DNA of 64,000 nucleotides from Hyphomicrobiales bacterium (lineage in GTDB: Bacteria > Pseudomonadota > Alphaproteobacteria > Rhizobiales > Xanthobacteraceae). The notes under the pieces are model-generated. The model saw only the letters and a list, made by a program, of their open reading frames with translations. It was not told where the DNA came from and did no database searches. This document shows, in pieces, positions 44,468-53,478 of the stretch. The first letter of the stretch is position 1. Each line of letters opens with the position of its first letter. Both the position numbers and the translations under genes were made by a program. The stretch is taken from positions 1 to 64,000 of the forward strand of contig JACESF010000005.1 in the NCBI GenBank assembly GCA_013911975.1, written 5' to 3'.

Positions 44468-45577
44468 ATGGCGGCGCGGCATCACAGCCTCTCGGAGCGC
44501 GGACAGCTGGATCTGTTCCGCGCCCTGCCGGGCGACTTCGCGCCACGAGATGCGCAGGATCTCATGGCCTACCCCTTCTTCTCCCTCTCCAAGACGCCGC
44601 GCGTCGCACCGATCGATTTCCGGACCGGCAGCATCGCCATCCGGGTCGAGGCCGTGCCCGACCACGGCATGGCTACCATCTGGGACGCCGACATTCTCAT
44701 CTGGGCGGCAAGCCAGATCGTCGAGGCGCGCGACGCGGGGCTTCGCACCTCGCGCCTGATGGCGGCGACGCCCTATGAGATCCTCACCTTTGTCGGGCGC
44801 GGCACCTCCCTGCGCGACTATCAGCGCCTCAAGGCCGCGCTCGACCGTCTCCAGTCGACGACAGTGTCGACCACCATCCGCCAGCCGGCGGAAGGGCGCC
44901 GGCACCGCTTCTCGTGGATCAATGAATGGCAGGAGCGCACCGACCGCAACGGCCGGCCCGATGGCGTCGACCTCATCCTGCCGGACTGGTTCTACCGCGC
45001 CGTGCTCGACGACGCGCTCGTGCTCACCATCGACCGGGCCTATTTCGGGCTGACCGGCGGACTGGAGCGCTGGCTCTACCGTCTGGTGCGCAAGCATGGC
45101 GGGCGGCAACAAGACGGGTGGCGCTTTGATTTCCGGCACCTGCACCAGAAGTCGGGCAGCCTGTCGCCGTTCAAGCGCTTCGCCTTCGAGCTCAGGGATC
45201 TGATCCGGCGCCAGCCGCTTCCCGGCTACATGCTGTTCGTTGAGGTCGAGGTCGGTGGCCGGCTGCTGCTCGCCTTCGAGCCAGCTGCGCCCTGTGGACA
45301 ACCTGTGGATAGCCTCGTGCTATCGGGAACCCGAACTATCGTGCCATCGGGAACCGGTGCCTCGTGCTATCAGGAACTCAAACAGGCATTAAATCCCTGT
45401 CCTAAATCAGGAAATTGCGCCCTTAACTTAGAGTCTAACTCAGAATCTAACCTTAAGAGGCGCGCGAGCGCTTTTGCGAGCGCCGTCGATCAGCCCCGAC
45501 TGGGGGCGAAGTGGCCGGGAAAGACGCCGCGTGACAGCGTCTCACAGACGCTCCCTCGCTCGAGGGGGCATCGATGA
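44468..45577 (+). CDS. repA: Replication initiator protein A
   Basis: A 369-residue plasmid-type RepA (replication initiator protein A family). Conserved blocks are LDLFRALPGDFAPRDAQDLM near residue 15, YPFFSLSKTPR near 35, ATPYEILTFVGRG near 100 and LTGGLERWLYRLVRKHGG near 195. It would bind the iterons and recruit DnaA and helicase for autonomous replication of the excised circle. The last 90 codons are unusual: the DNA there carries DnaA-box-like words, three iteron-like repeats and an AT-rich stretch, so the C-terminus doubles as a probable origin. Its stop overlaps the parA start by ATGA. Confidence 0.88.
   Translation: MAARHHSLSERGQLDLFRALPGDFAPRDAQDLMAYPFFSLSKTPRVAPIDFRTGSIAIRVEAVPDHGMATIWDADILIWAASQIVEARDAGLRTSRLMAATPYEILTFVGRGTSLRDYQRLKAALDRLQSTTVSTTIRQPAEGRRHRFSWINEWQERTDRNGRPDGVDLILPDWFYRAVLDDALVLTIDRAYFGLTGGLERWLYRLVRKHGGRQQDGWRFDFRHLHQKSGSLSPFKRFAFELRDLIRRQPLPGYMLFVEVEVGGRLLLAFEPAAPCGQPVDSLVLSGTRTIVPSGTGASCYQELKQALNPCPKSGNCALNLESNSESNLKRRASAFASAVDQPRLGAKWPGKTPRDSVSQTLPRSRGHR
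45293..45460. other. Candidate origin of replication (iterons, DnaA-like boxes, AT-rich DNA)
   Basis: Inside the 3' end of repA are two DnaA-box-like words, TGTGGACA (45293-45300) and TGTGGATA (45304-45311). Next come three direct repeats close to TCGTGCYATCRGGAAC at 45315-45330, 45339-45354 and 45362-45377, spaced 24 and 23 bases. An AT-rich stretch (about 45,378-45,460) with repeated TCTAAC words follows. Iterons, DnaA boxes and an AT-rich unwinding element in this order are the classic layout of a Rep-controlled origin. Confidence 0.7.
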
Positions 45578-46227
45578 TCGTCGCGCTCCTCAACCAGAAA
45601 GGCGGGGTCGGCAAGACGACGCTGGCGCTGCATCTCGCCGGGCAATGGGCCCGCCAGGGACAGCGGATCACGCTGATCGACGCCGACCCTCAGGGCTCGA
45701 GCCTCGACTGGTCGCAGCAACGCAGCCGCGAGGGCCTGCCACGGCTGTTCGGTGTCGTCGGGCTTGCACGCGATACGCTGCACCGGGAGGCGCCGGAGCT
45801 CGCGCGCGACGCCGATCACATCGTCATCGATGGACCGCCCCGCGTCGCCGGGCTGATGCGCTCGGCGTTGCTCGCCGCCGATCTGGTGCTGATCCCGGTG
45901 CAGCCCTCGCCCTTTGACGGCTGGGCATCGGCCGAGATGCTGGCGCTGATCCGCGAGGCGCGGATCTACCGCCCGGCGCTATTGGTCCGGTTCGTCCTGA
46001 ACCGCTGCGGCGCGCGCACCGTTCTCGCCCGCGAAACCGCGCGGACTTTGGCCGATCACGATCCGCCAGTGCTCGCCAGCACCATCGGCCAGCGCATCGC
46101 CTTTGCGGCGGCCGCGCAATCCGGACGTCTCGTCTTCGAGCGCGACGATGCCGGCGCGGCCACGCGCGAGATCGCCGCGCTCGCCGCCGAGATCAATGGT
46201 CTCGACCTCGGAAGGCTCGCGCCATGA
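45574..46227 (+). CDS. parA: ParA-family partition ATPase
   Basis: A 217-residue Walker-type ATPase. The deviant Walker A KGGVGKTT is at residues 10-17, followed by LIDADPQGSSLDWSQQR and the switch segment HIVIDGPPRVAG. The short form without an N-terminal helix-turn-helix is like plasmid ParA type Ib/ParF. It would position or stabilise the circular form. It overlaps repA and the next gene by ATGA at both ends. The small ribbon-helix-helix protein after it is the likely partner. Confidence 0.92.
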   Translation: MIVALLNQKGGVGKTTLALHLAGQWARQGQRITLIDADPQGSSLDWSQQRSREGLPRLFGVVGLARDTLHREAPELARDADHIVIDGPPRVAGLMRSALLAADLVLIPVQPSPFDGWASAEMLALIREARIYRPALLVRFVLNRCGARTVLARETARTLADHDPPVLASTIGQRIAFAAAAQSGRLVFERDDAGAATREIAALAAEINGLDLGRLAP

Positions 46228-46475
46228 GCGAACGCCCGATCCGCCGCGACTTTGCATCCCGGCCTGCCGATCCCGAGCACTGGATCAAGGCAGCCGATGT
46301 CTCGACCGAACGCCGCCCCGGCGCCGCGTTCACCGCGCGCCTCACCATCGATGTGACGCCCGACCTGCGCGGCCGGATCAAGGTCGCCGCCTTCCGGCGC
46401 GGCGTCACCGTCGCCGAGATGCTGCGTGACCTCCTCGCGCACGAATTCCCTCTTCAATCTGGAGATCTGCCATGA
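46224..46475 (+). CDS. Small ribbon-helix-helix protein, probable partition partner
   Basis: An 83-residue protein with a basic, disordered N-terminus and a C-terminal RHH-like fold (RLTIDVTPDLRGRIKVAAFR, then VTVAEMLRDLLAHEF). Its place directly after a small ParA, with 4-base overlaps on both sides, parallels ParF-ParG pairs where the RHH protein binds the centromere and stimulates the ATPase. The partner role is inferred from layout. Confidence 0.75.
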   Translation: MSERPIRRDFASRPADPEHWIKAADVSTERRPGAAFTARLTIDVTPDLRGRIKVAAFRRGVTVAEMLRDLLAHEFPLQSGDLP

Positions 46476-46993
46476 GCGCGGCGTTTGCGCCCCGTGCGGC
46501 AAGCACGGCATTCGCACCTGTTTCCCCGTCCGATGCCATGACCCATGTCGAGCTGACCCATATCGAGAAGCGCATCGAGAACTGGATCCGCTTCGGCCAT
46601 CACGCGCATGAGCAGCTATTGGATCGCCGCCGGCGCATCCTGTCTTTCCCTCCCGGCAGCATCTTCGCCTTTGTCCGGTGGGCGTCGAATGACTTCGGCA
46701 CTGTGGCCTCCCGCCTCGACATCGCGCGCTGCGTGGCGCCGGGCGAAGGCTACCAGACACTGCCCTTTGTGCGCCCCGGCGGCGAGATCCTGCTGCGGGT
46801 GGATGGCTGGCCGAAGGTCGAGAAAATTCTGCAGCACATCGACGCCATCGAGGCGATCGGCATCGATGCGACGACCGTCGCCCCTGATCACTGGGGCCAT
46901 GTCGCGCACCGCATCAGTGTCGGCTTCGAGCCGCGCGCCTATAGCATGGAGCGCCATCAGGCGTGGCTGAAGCGGCAGGAGTGCGGTCAATGA
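46472..46993 (+). CDS. DUF2840 protein
   Basis: A 173-residue cytoplasmic protein matching DUF2840 (THVELTHIEKRIENWIRFGH near residue 24, then GSIFAFVRWASNDFGTVASR). The family occurs almost only in conjugative-element clusters between parA and traF. No function is known. Start and stop overlap the neighbours by ATGA, so expression is coupled. A second in-frame ATG at residue 23 could be the real start of the conserved part. Confidence 0.82.
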   Translation: MSAAFAPRAASTAFAPVSPSDAMTHVELTHIEKRIENWIRFGHHAHEQLLDRRRRILSFPPGSIFAFVRWASNDFGTVASRLDIARCVAPGEGYQTLPFVRPGGEILLRVDGWPKVEKILQHIDAIEAIGIDATTVAPDHWGHVAHRISVGFEPRAYSMERHQAWLKRQECGQ

Positions 46994-47535
46994 ACCGCGC
47001 CGCCTATGTGCTGATGGCTGCGGCCGCCAGCGTCGGCATGGCCTACGCCACCACGCTGCCGACGCCGCTCAAGCTGATCTGGAATGTCTCGGCGAGCGTT
47101 CCTGTCGGGCTCTACTCGGTCGAGCCGGCGGATCATCTCGAGATCACCGATCTGGTCGCGGTGATGCCACCGCCGCCGCTCGCCGCGTTCCTCATCGCAC
47201 GTGGCTATCTCGGTGAGGGCACGCCGCTATTGAAGCGTGTGATGGGGCTTCCGGGACAAGAGGTCTGCCGCTTCAATGACGCCATCACCGTCGATGGCGT
47301 ACCGCTGGGTGAAGCCCTTCGGCGCGATAGCTTGGGCCGGGAGCTGCCGGTCTGGCAGGGGTGCCGGCGTATCGCTCCCGGTCATCTGTTCCTGATGAAC
47401 CCGGACGTCGGCGACAGTCTCGACGGACGGTATTTCGGGCCGATTTCAGACGGCACCGTCATCGGCCGTGCGATGCCACTCCTCACGGATGAAGCCGGCA
47501 ACAGTGACTTCGTCTGGCGCGCGGCGGTGCGCTGA
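46990..47535 (+). CDS. traF: TraF-type S26 signal peptidase
   Basis: A 181-residue periplasmic-facing serine protease anchored by an N-terminal helix (residues 5-25). The catalytic Ser is in NVSASVPVGLYSVEP near residue 36 and the Lys in LLKRVMGLPGQEVCRFND near 90. The C-terminal block GHLFLMNPDVGDSLDGRYFG is typical of TraF. TraF processes and cyclises the TrbC pilin in IncP-type transfer systems, so trbC is expected elsewhere in the element. The ATG overlaps the DUF2840 stop. Confidence 0.9.
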   Translation: MNRAAYVLMAAAASVGMAYATTLPTPLKLIWNVSASVPVGLYSVEPADHLEITDLVAVMPPPPLAAFLIARGYLGEGTPLLKRVMGLPGQEVCRFNDAITVDGVPLGEALRRDSLGRELPVWQGCRRIAPGHLFLMNPDVGDSLDGRYFGPISDGTVIGRAMPLLTDEAGNSDFVWRAAVR

Positions 47536-47536
47536 C

Positions 47537-48199
47537 ATGCGTCGCTCCGCGCTCTTCCTCGCATCCGGACTGTTGATCTGCGGTGCATCGCCTGGCTCTG
47601 CCCCCGCGCAACCTATGGCACCAACTGCAGCGTATTCGGTAACGTCCTACGCTGCCTTTATCGACGAAGCCGCGCAGCGCTTCGAGCTTCCGGCCAGCTG
47701 GATCCGTGCGGTCCTGCAGGCCGAGAGCGGCAGCGATCCGCGCGCCGTCTCACCCGCCGGCGCCATGGGTCTGATGCAGATCATGCCCGTGACCTGGGAC
47801 GAGCTTCGCGTTCATCATAGTCTCGGCGCTGATCCGTTCGACCCGCGCGACAACATCCTCGCCGGTGCCGCCTATTTGCGCCAGCTCCATGACCGCTATG
47901 GCAGCATCCGCGCCATGCTCGCGGCCTACAATGCCGGGCCGGCGCGCTATGAGGCGTCGCTTGCCGGCAAGCCGCTGCCGCCGGAGACGCGCACTTACAT
48001 CGCGGCTCTGGCGCCGATCATCGACAAAGAGTCTGCAGCCGGCGCCGCCGAACTGGTGCTGCCAATGGCGCAAAGCTGGCGCGAGGCTCCGCTGTTCGCC
48101 ACGCCGCCTGCGCGCAGCAATCCAGCCGATGCCGCGCTCCTCGCGCCGCGATCGGGCGCGCTGTTCGTTGCACCTTTGCCATCGCGGAGGGCGCCATGA
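47537..48199 (+). CDS. Lytic transglycosylase of the conjugation system
   Basis: A 220-residue secreted muramidase with a signal peptide (residues 1 to about 25) and an SLT domain. The catalytic Glu is in VLQAESGSDPRAVSPAGAMG, followed by MGLMQIMPVTW and MLAAYNAGPARY. It would open the peptidoglycan for the mating channel. It starts one base after the traF stop, at the end of the coupled repA-to-slt operon. Confidence 0.9.
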   Translation: MRRSALFLASGLLICGASPGSAPAQPMAPTAAYSVTSYAAFIDEAAQRFELPASWIRAVLQAESGSDPRAVSPAGAMGLMQIMPVTWDELRVHHSLGADPFDPRDNILAGAAYLRQLHDRYGSIRAMLAAYNAGPARYEASLAGKPLPPETRTYIAALAPIIDKESAAGAAELVLPMAQSWREAPLFATPPARSNPADAALLAPRSGALFVAPLPSRRAP

Positions 48200-48287
48200 G
48201 CAGGCGGACCTGCTTTCGCATGCTGTCGGGCTCTGGCGTTCCGTGGCGAGGAAGGAGGCGCAGGACAGGAACCACGACCGCACGAGG

Positions 48288-48313
48288 GCAGGATAAAAGG
48301 GCGCACATTGCGC
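48288..48313 (-). other. Candidate origin of transfer with IncP-type nic sequence
   Basis: On the minus strand TATCCTGC (48295 to 48288), followed by CCTCG, matches the IncP/VirD2-type nic consensus, with nicking expected between G and C. Six bases before it lies the inverted repeat GCGCA / TGCGC (48301-48313), like the relaxase-binding repeat beside known nic sites. It sits 130 bases upstream of the relaxase gene. A second copy of GCACATTGCG, part of this repeat, occurs at 48423-48432. Confidence 0.68.
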
Positions 48314-48442
48314 TGCGGTCGGGGTGTTGTTTCTGCAGGTATTTTCTGTGTCCCCGGCACCTTGCGGAGCCGAACCACAAGGTTTGTGCGTGCCGCAAAG
48401 TGCTGCGCATCAACGATTTTCCGCACATTGCGAGGTTTCGCC

Positions 48443-50182
48443 ATGGGCGATGAACGCGAATTCCGCGTCCGTCCCGGCCGCATCCGCTCGACCCGCGCTC
48501 AGCAGGCCCGCCCCTTCGTCGCCCAGGCGCTTGCTGCGGCCCGCAAGGCCGGCGGAGGGGTCTCCCCTTCGGCCAAGATCGCCACCGGCAACCGCTCGCG
48601 TTTCGGCAGCGGGCAGGTCGCCAGCCTTCAGGCCAGTCGCCGGATCACACCGAGGTCACGCGGCGCCGTGGTGAAGGCCCGCGTCGTCCGGCACACGGCC
48701 CGCGCGGGCTCCCTCGGCCAACACCTCACCTATCTTCGCCGCGAGGGGGTGACCCGCGACGGGGAGAAGGCGCGGATGTTTGGTCCCGAGATCGAGAGCG
48801 TGGATGTCGACGCCTTCACCGAGCGCTGCCGCGTGGATCGTCACCATTTTCGCTTCATCATCTCGCCTGACGACGCGTTGGAGATGGAGGACCTGCGGGC
48901 CTTCACCCGAGACCTCACCCGGCAGATGGAGAAGGACCTCGGCTCCGGGATCGACTGGGTTGCCGTCGATCACTGGAACACCGAGCATCCCCATGTGCAT
49001 CTGATCGTCCGCGGCCGCCGCGACGACGGCCAGGATCTCGTGATCTCTCGCGACTACATCACGGAGGGCATGCGCGATCGCGCCCGTGACCTGATCACCC
49101 AGGAACTCGGCCCGCGCACCGAGCTCGATATCCGCCGGGGTTTGGAACGCCAGATAGAGGCCGAGCGCTGGACCGAGCTCGATCGGCAGCTCATGCACGA
49201 GACCCGCGAGAGCGGCATCATCGACATGGCGCCGGCTCCAGGCCGACAGCCGGACGAACACGATGCACTAAAGATTGGGCGCCTCCGGAAGCTCGAGACG
49301 CTCGGCCTCGCTAAGGAGATCGGCAACGCGCAGTGGGTGATGGAGCCGGAAGCGGAAGCCAGCCTGCGCGCGCTCGGTGAGCGTGGCGATATCATCAAGC
49401 GCATGCACCGCGCCCTGACCGACCGCGGGATCGAGCGCGGCACGGCCAGCTATGTCCTTGCCGCCGAGAGCCTCGACGTGCCGGTGATCGGCCGGCTGGT
49501 CGCGCGCGGCCTCGATGATGAACTCCACGGCTCCGCCTATGCGATCGTCGATGGCGTGGACGGACGCTCCCATCACATTCGGCTGCCAGACCTCGAAGCC
49601 GCCGGTGACGGGGCGGCCGGCTCCATCGTCGAATTACGCGCCTTCGACGATGCGCATGGCAAACGGCGCGTCGCTCTCGCCGTGCGCTCCGATCTCGATC
49701 TCGCCCATCAGGTCACGGCCACCGGCGCCACCTGGCTCGACCGGCAGGCCATCGCGCGTGAGCCCGTCGCTCTCTCCGACGGCTGCTTCGGCGCCGAGGT
49801 GAGCGAAGCACTCGACCGACGCGCCGAGCATCTCGTCCGGGAGGGGCTGGCCGAGCGGCAGGGACGGCGCGTCGTCTTCGCCCGCAACCTCATCGACACG
49901 CTCCGCCGCCGGGAACTGGAGGCGCTCAGTGAGAAGCTCGCCGCCGAGACCGGCCTGCCGTTCAACAAGGCCGGCACCGGCGAGTATGTCGCCGGTGCCT
50001 ACCGCCAGCGCCTCAACCTCGCGTCCGGACGCTTTGCCATGCTCGATGACGGGCTCGGCTTCCAGCTCGTGCCCTGGTCGCCATCGCTGGAGCGCCAGCT
50101 CGGCAAGCATGTCTCCGGCGTCGCCCGTGACGATGGTGGCGTCGACTGGAGCTTCGGGCGCAAGCGCGGCCTCGGCCTCTGA
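48443..50182 (+). CDS. Relaxase (VirD2-like, DUF3363)
   Basis: A 579-residue DNA relaxase that would nick oriT and lead the transferred strand. The metal-binding three-histidine motif is DHWNTEHPHVHLIVRG (His177, His184, His186). Tyr97 in HLTYLRREGV is a candidate nucleophile. The C-terminal half matches DUF3363, the domain typical of these elements. The ATG at 48443 lies about 130 bases after the candidate nic site. A longer in-frame start at 48308 would run through the oriT repeats and was rejected. traG follows 21 bases later. Confidence 0.9.
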   Translation: MGDEREFRVRPGRIRSTRAQQARPFVAQALAAARKAGGGVSPSAKIATGNRSRFGSGQVASLQASRRITPRSRGAVVKARVVRHTARAGSLGQHLTYLRREGVTRDGEKARMFGPEIESVDVDAFTERCRVDRHHFRFIISPDDALEMEDLRAFTRDLTRQMEKDLGSGIDWVAVDHWNTEHPHVHLIVRGRRDDGQDLVISRDYITEGMRDRARDLITQELGPRTELDIRRGLERQIEAERWTELDRQLMHETRESGIIDMAPAPGRQPDEHDALKIGRLRKLETLGLAKEIGNAQWVMEPEAEASLRALGERGDIIKRMHRALTDRGIERGTASYVLAAESLDVPVIGRLVARGLDDELHGSAYAIVDGVDGRSHHIRLPDLEAAGDGAAGSIVELRAFDDAHGKRRVALAVRSDLDLAHQVTATGATWLDRQAIAREPVALSDGCFGAEVSEALDRRAEHLVREGLAERQGRRVVFARNLIDTLRRRELEALSEKLAAETGLPFNKAGTGEYVAGAYRQRLNLASGRFAMLDDGLGFQLVPWSPSLERQLGKHVSGVARDDGGVDWSFGRKRGLGL

Positions 50183-50203
50183 CCTGAGAGAGGGATTATC
50201 ACC

Positions 50204-52195
50204 ATGTCGGCGACGAAAATCCTCTGGGGGCAGATCCTCACCGTCCTATTGATCGTGCTCGGGGCCATCTGGGGCGCCACACAATATGTGGCCTGGAGCC
50301 TCGGCTATCAGGCGCAGTTGGGCGCGCCGTGGTTCGCGCTTCTCGGGCTGCCCATCTACTATCCGCCGGCCTTCTTCTGGTGGTGGTACTTTTTCGACGC
50401 CTATGCGCCGGACGTGTTCTTCCGGGGGGCGCTGATCGCCGCTTCCGGCGGCTTCCTCTCCATCGCGTTTGCCATCGCCCTGTCGGTCTGGCGGGCGCGG
50501 GAGGCCTCCAGGGTCGAGACCTATGGTTCGGCACGTTGGGCCGAGAAGGAGGAGGTCCGGGGCGCCGGGCTGCTCGGCTCGGATGGCGTCGTGCTCGGTC
50601 GGTATGAACGGGACTATCTGCGCCATGGCGGGCCCGAGCATGTGCTGTGCTTCGCGCCGACCCGGTCCGGCAAGGGCGTCGGGCTGGTCGTGCCCTCGCT
50701 ACTGACCTGGCCGGGCTCGGCTATCGTCCATGACATCAAGGGCGAGAACTGGCATCTCACCGCCGGCTTCCGCGCCCGGCATGGCCGCGTCCTGCTGTTC
50801 GACCCGACCAATGCGAAGTCCGCCGCCTATAATCCGCTGCTGGAGGTGCGTCGCGGCGAGTGGGAAGTGCGCGATGTGCAGAACATCGCCGACATTCTAG
50901 TCGATCCGGAAGGCTCGCTGGAAAAGCGAAACCACTGGGAGAAGACCAGCCACGCGCTGCTGGTCGGCGCCATCCTCCATGTCCTCTATGCCGAGAAGGA
51001 CAAGACACTGGCCGGCGTAGCCGCCTTCCTCTCCGATCCGAAGCGGCCGATCGAGACCACGCTCGACGCCATGATGAAGACCGCGCATCTCGGCGAGGCG
51101 GGTCCGCATCCGGTCATCGCCAGCGCCGCCCGCGAACTGCTGAACAAATCCGACAACGAGCGCTCGGGCGTGCTCTCCACCGCCATGTCCTTCCTCGGCC
51201 TCTACCGCGATCCGGTGATTGCCGAGGTGACGCGGCGCTGCGACTGGCGCATCGCCGATATCGTTGGCCGCAAGACACCCGCGACCCTCTATCTCGTGGT
51301 GCCGCCCTCCGACATCAATCGCACCAAGCCACTGATCCGCCTCCTCCTAAACCAGATCGGTCGACGCCTGACCGAGGACCTGCAGGCCAAGGGCGGACGC
51401 CATCGGCTGCTGCTCATGCTCGACGAATTTCCGGCGCTCGGCAGGCTCGATTTTTTCGAGAGCGCGCTCGCCTTCATGGCCGGCTATGGCCTGAAAGCCT
51501 TCCTCATTGCCCAGTCGCTGAACCAGATCGAGAAGGCCTATGGGCCGAACAACTCCATCCTCGACAACTGCCATGTCCGCGTGAGCTTCGCCACCAACGA
51601 CGAGCGCACCGCCAAGCGCGTCTCCGATGCCCTTGGCACCGCCACCGAGATGAAGGCGATGAAGAATTATGCCGGCCATCGGCTCTCGCCGTGGCTCGGC
51701 CATCTCATGGTGTCGCGCTCGGAAACCGCCCGCCCCCTGCTCACCGCCGGCGAGGTCATGCAGCTGCCGCCCACGGACGAGATCGTCATGGTCGCCGGGA
51801 CCCCGCCAATCCGCGCGAAGAAGGCGCGATACTACGAGGACGCGCGCCTCCGGGAGCGGCTCATGCCGCCGCCAAAGCCCTCTCATGGCCCGACCGTCCA
51901 GCACGATGACTGGACTGCGCTACCGTTGCCAGTGACGCAGGAGGGCACGGACGGGAGCGCCGCCATCGAAGATCAAGACGATGACCCGACCGGCTCCGAG
52001 CGCAGGCATCAGCCCGAGCTCAGCCGCGTGAAACCGGTCGAGAAAATGCAGCCCATCGAGAATGAGTTCGAGTTCGACACGGATCGCGACGACGAGATGG
52101 ACGACGTTGCCGCCCGGAACCGGCGCATGACCGGTCTCATGCAAGGCGTGGCTCGACAGGTCAGTCTCAATCCCAATGACGGCATGGAGCTGTGA
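50204..52195 (+). CDS. traG: Type IV coupling protein TraG/VirD4
   Basis: A 663-residue inner-membrane ATPase that links the relaxosome to the mating channel. Two or three N-terminal membrane helices (residues about 8-30, 43-65 and 75-95) precede the motor domain. Walker A is APTRSGKGVGLV near residue 152 and Walker B is LLLMLDEFPALG near 400. The acidic C-terminal tail from about 560 is probably disordered. It follows the relaxase and ends in a GTGA overlap region with the CopG-like gene. In related elements trbB comes soon after; here the metal-resistance block follows instead. Confidence 0.93.
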   Translation: MSATKILWGQILTVLLIVLGAIWGATQYVAWSLGYQAQLGAPWFALLGLPIYYPPAFFWWWYFFDAYAPDVFFRGALIAASGGFLSIAFAIALSVWRAREASRVETYGSARWAEKEEVRGAGLLGSDGVVLGRYERDYLRHGGPEHVLCFAPTRSGKGVGLVVPSLLTWPGSAIVHDIKGENWHLTAGFRARHGRVLLFDPTNAKSAAYNPLLEVRRGEWEVRDVQNIADILVDPEGSLEKRNHWEKTSHALLVGAILHVLYAEKDKTLAGVAAFLSDPKRPIETTLDAMMKTAHLGEAGPHPVIASAARELLNKSDNERSGVLSTAMSFLGLYRDPVIAEVTRRCDWRIADIVGRKTPATLYLVVPPSDINRTKPLIRLLLNQIGRRLTEDLQAKGGRHRLLLMLDEFPALGRLDFFESALAFMAGYGLKAFLIAQSLNQIEKAYGPNNSILDNCHVRVSFATNDERTAKRVSDALGTATEMKAMKNYAGHRLSPWLGHLMVSRSETARPLLTAGEVMQLPPTDEIVMVAGTPPIRAKKARYYEDARLRERLMPPPKPSHGPTVQHDDWTALPLPVTQEGTDGSAAIEDQDDDPTGSERRHQPELSRVKPVEKMQPIENEFEFDTDRDDEMDDVAARNRRMTGLMQGVARQVSLNPNDGMEL

Positions 52196-52200
52196 TCGCC

Positions 52201-52647
52201 ATGGCAGGTCGCACGAAGAAAGCGCAGATCTCGGTCTACCTCGAGCCCGACATCATGGACACGCTGGCCCACTACGCCGCCCAGCGCGACCAGTCCATGT
52301 CCCTGATCGCCCAGGCCGCAATCGCCTCCTTCCTGTCGCCCGACAGCTCAGAGCGCCAGGAGGCCGCTCTTGCCCGGCGCCTCGGCCAGATCGATCGACG
52401 CCTGGCCCGGCTGGAGCGGGATCTCGGCATCTCGACCGAAGCCTTCGCCACCTTCATCCGCTTCTGGCTCGCCACAACCCCCGCCCTGCCCGAACCCGCC
52501 GCCCAGTCCGCTCGGGCCAAGGTCTCCGAGCGCTACGCAGCCTTCACCCGCGCGCTCGGCCGGCGCTTGGCGAAGGGGCCTCAGCTGCGGCAGGAGGTCG
52601 TCGAGGATGTTTCGGCAACAGAGGAAGACGGGAGCGGCCGGAGTTGA
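52201..52647 (+). CDS. CopG-like ribbon-helix-helix protein
   Basis: A 148-residue protein with an N-terminal RHH domain (KKAQISVYLEPDIMDTLAHY, then DQSMSLIAQAAIASFL) and a helical second half with Arg-rich segments. In related elements a gene of this type lies between traG and trbB and is thought to regulate transfer. The ATG at 52201 has GGAG about 12 bases upstream; a GTG at 52192 overlaps the traG stop. It is the last recognisable transfer gene in the window. Confidence 0.8.
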   Translation: MAGRTKKAQISVYLEPDIMDTLAHYAAQRDQSMSLIAQAAIASFLSPDSSERQEAALARRLGQIDRRLARLERDLGISTEAFATFIRFWLATTPALPEPAAQSARAKVSERYAAFTRALGRRLAKGPQLRQEVVEDVSATEEDGSGRS

Positions 52648-52801
52648 CCCAAGGCGGAAATTGGGAAGGTCCGCTCTTTGGCGCCAGTCCCATTTTCCGG
52701 CTATACAAACCTTCGTGTTTTGGCAATGCTGCAATCAGGAAGCCCCGCTACAGCGAGCGGAGCTTCCCCCTTATCTAGCAGCAACAATCGTCCTGCGTTC
52801 G

Positions 52802-53458
52802 TTACAGCATCCGCTTGATGTCGGTATAGCTGCCGTTGGTGCGCAGCGTCACAGTTACATCGGCGGAGCCCCGGTTGCGCCAGAACCAGCCGTGGTTGCC
52901 GTCGAAGGCCGCTTCGAGAACGCCGTTGGCACCCGGCACTCCGCGCCCCTTCTCGTAGCTTGTCTCCTTGCCGCCACCATCACCATGGAGGTCGAAGTTC
53001 ACCACGCCCCCGGTGACGGTCCAAGTGTAATTCACCTTCTGGCCCTGGCGCATGGTCAGCTTCACCTCGCTGCCTTCGCCGGGCTTCAGCGTGATGGTCA
53101 TCTCATCAGTTCGCGTGCCCGCATTGGTCTGCGCCATGGCCGATCCGATCAGGAACTCGGCAAAGACCCGCTCCGTCAGGCTCGAACGCCGGTCGGGCGC
53201 CGGCGCGGCGATGGGGGTGGCGCCCTGCTGGCCGGCCGCGCGGTCCTTCTCCGCCTCCTCGGCGAGTTGGGCCTTGATCTCGCCCATCTCCGTCAGCCCC
53301 AGCATGCGGCCGATGCCGGTCGGGTCGACGGCATATTCCGCCGGCAGCACGATTGTGATGAGGATCGCCGCAGCGGCAACGATGGCAATGAGGGTGGATC
53401 GCAGCAGCTGGGCGGAGGTCGGCAGCTCGGCGCGGGTAGGCATGTCCGTGTTATACAT
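52802..53458 (-). CDS. Transmembrane anchor protein of the HupE-linked metal cluster
   Basis: A 218-residue protein with one N-terminal membrane helix (near residues 20-40, LIAIVAAAAILITIVLPAEY) and a periplasmic beta-rich C-terminal domain (residues about 110-218). That domain is reminiscent of cupredoxin-like or adhesin-like folds, with WTVTGGVVNFDLHG and GNHGWFWRNRGSADVTVTL. Proteins of this type occur next to HupE/UreJ genes in metal-resistance islands. The function is not known. The ATG at 53456-53458 has AAAGGACC upstream. It lies 20 bases downstream of the hupE-like gene on the same strand. Confidence 0.75.
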   Translation of the reverse strand: MYNTDMPTRAELPTSAQLLRSTLIAIVAAAAILITIVLPAEYAVDPTGIGRMLGLTEMGEIKAQLAEEAEKDRAAGQQGATPIAAPAPDRRSSLTERVFAEFLIGSAMAQTNAGTRTDEMTITLKPGEGSEVKLTMRQGQKVNYTWTVTGGVVNFDLHGDGGGKETSYEKGRGVPGANGVLEAAFDGNHGWFWRNRGSADVTVTLRTNGSYTDIKRML

Positions 53459-53478
53459 GGTTGGTCCTTTCAGGAAGC

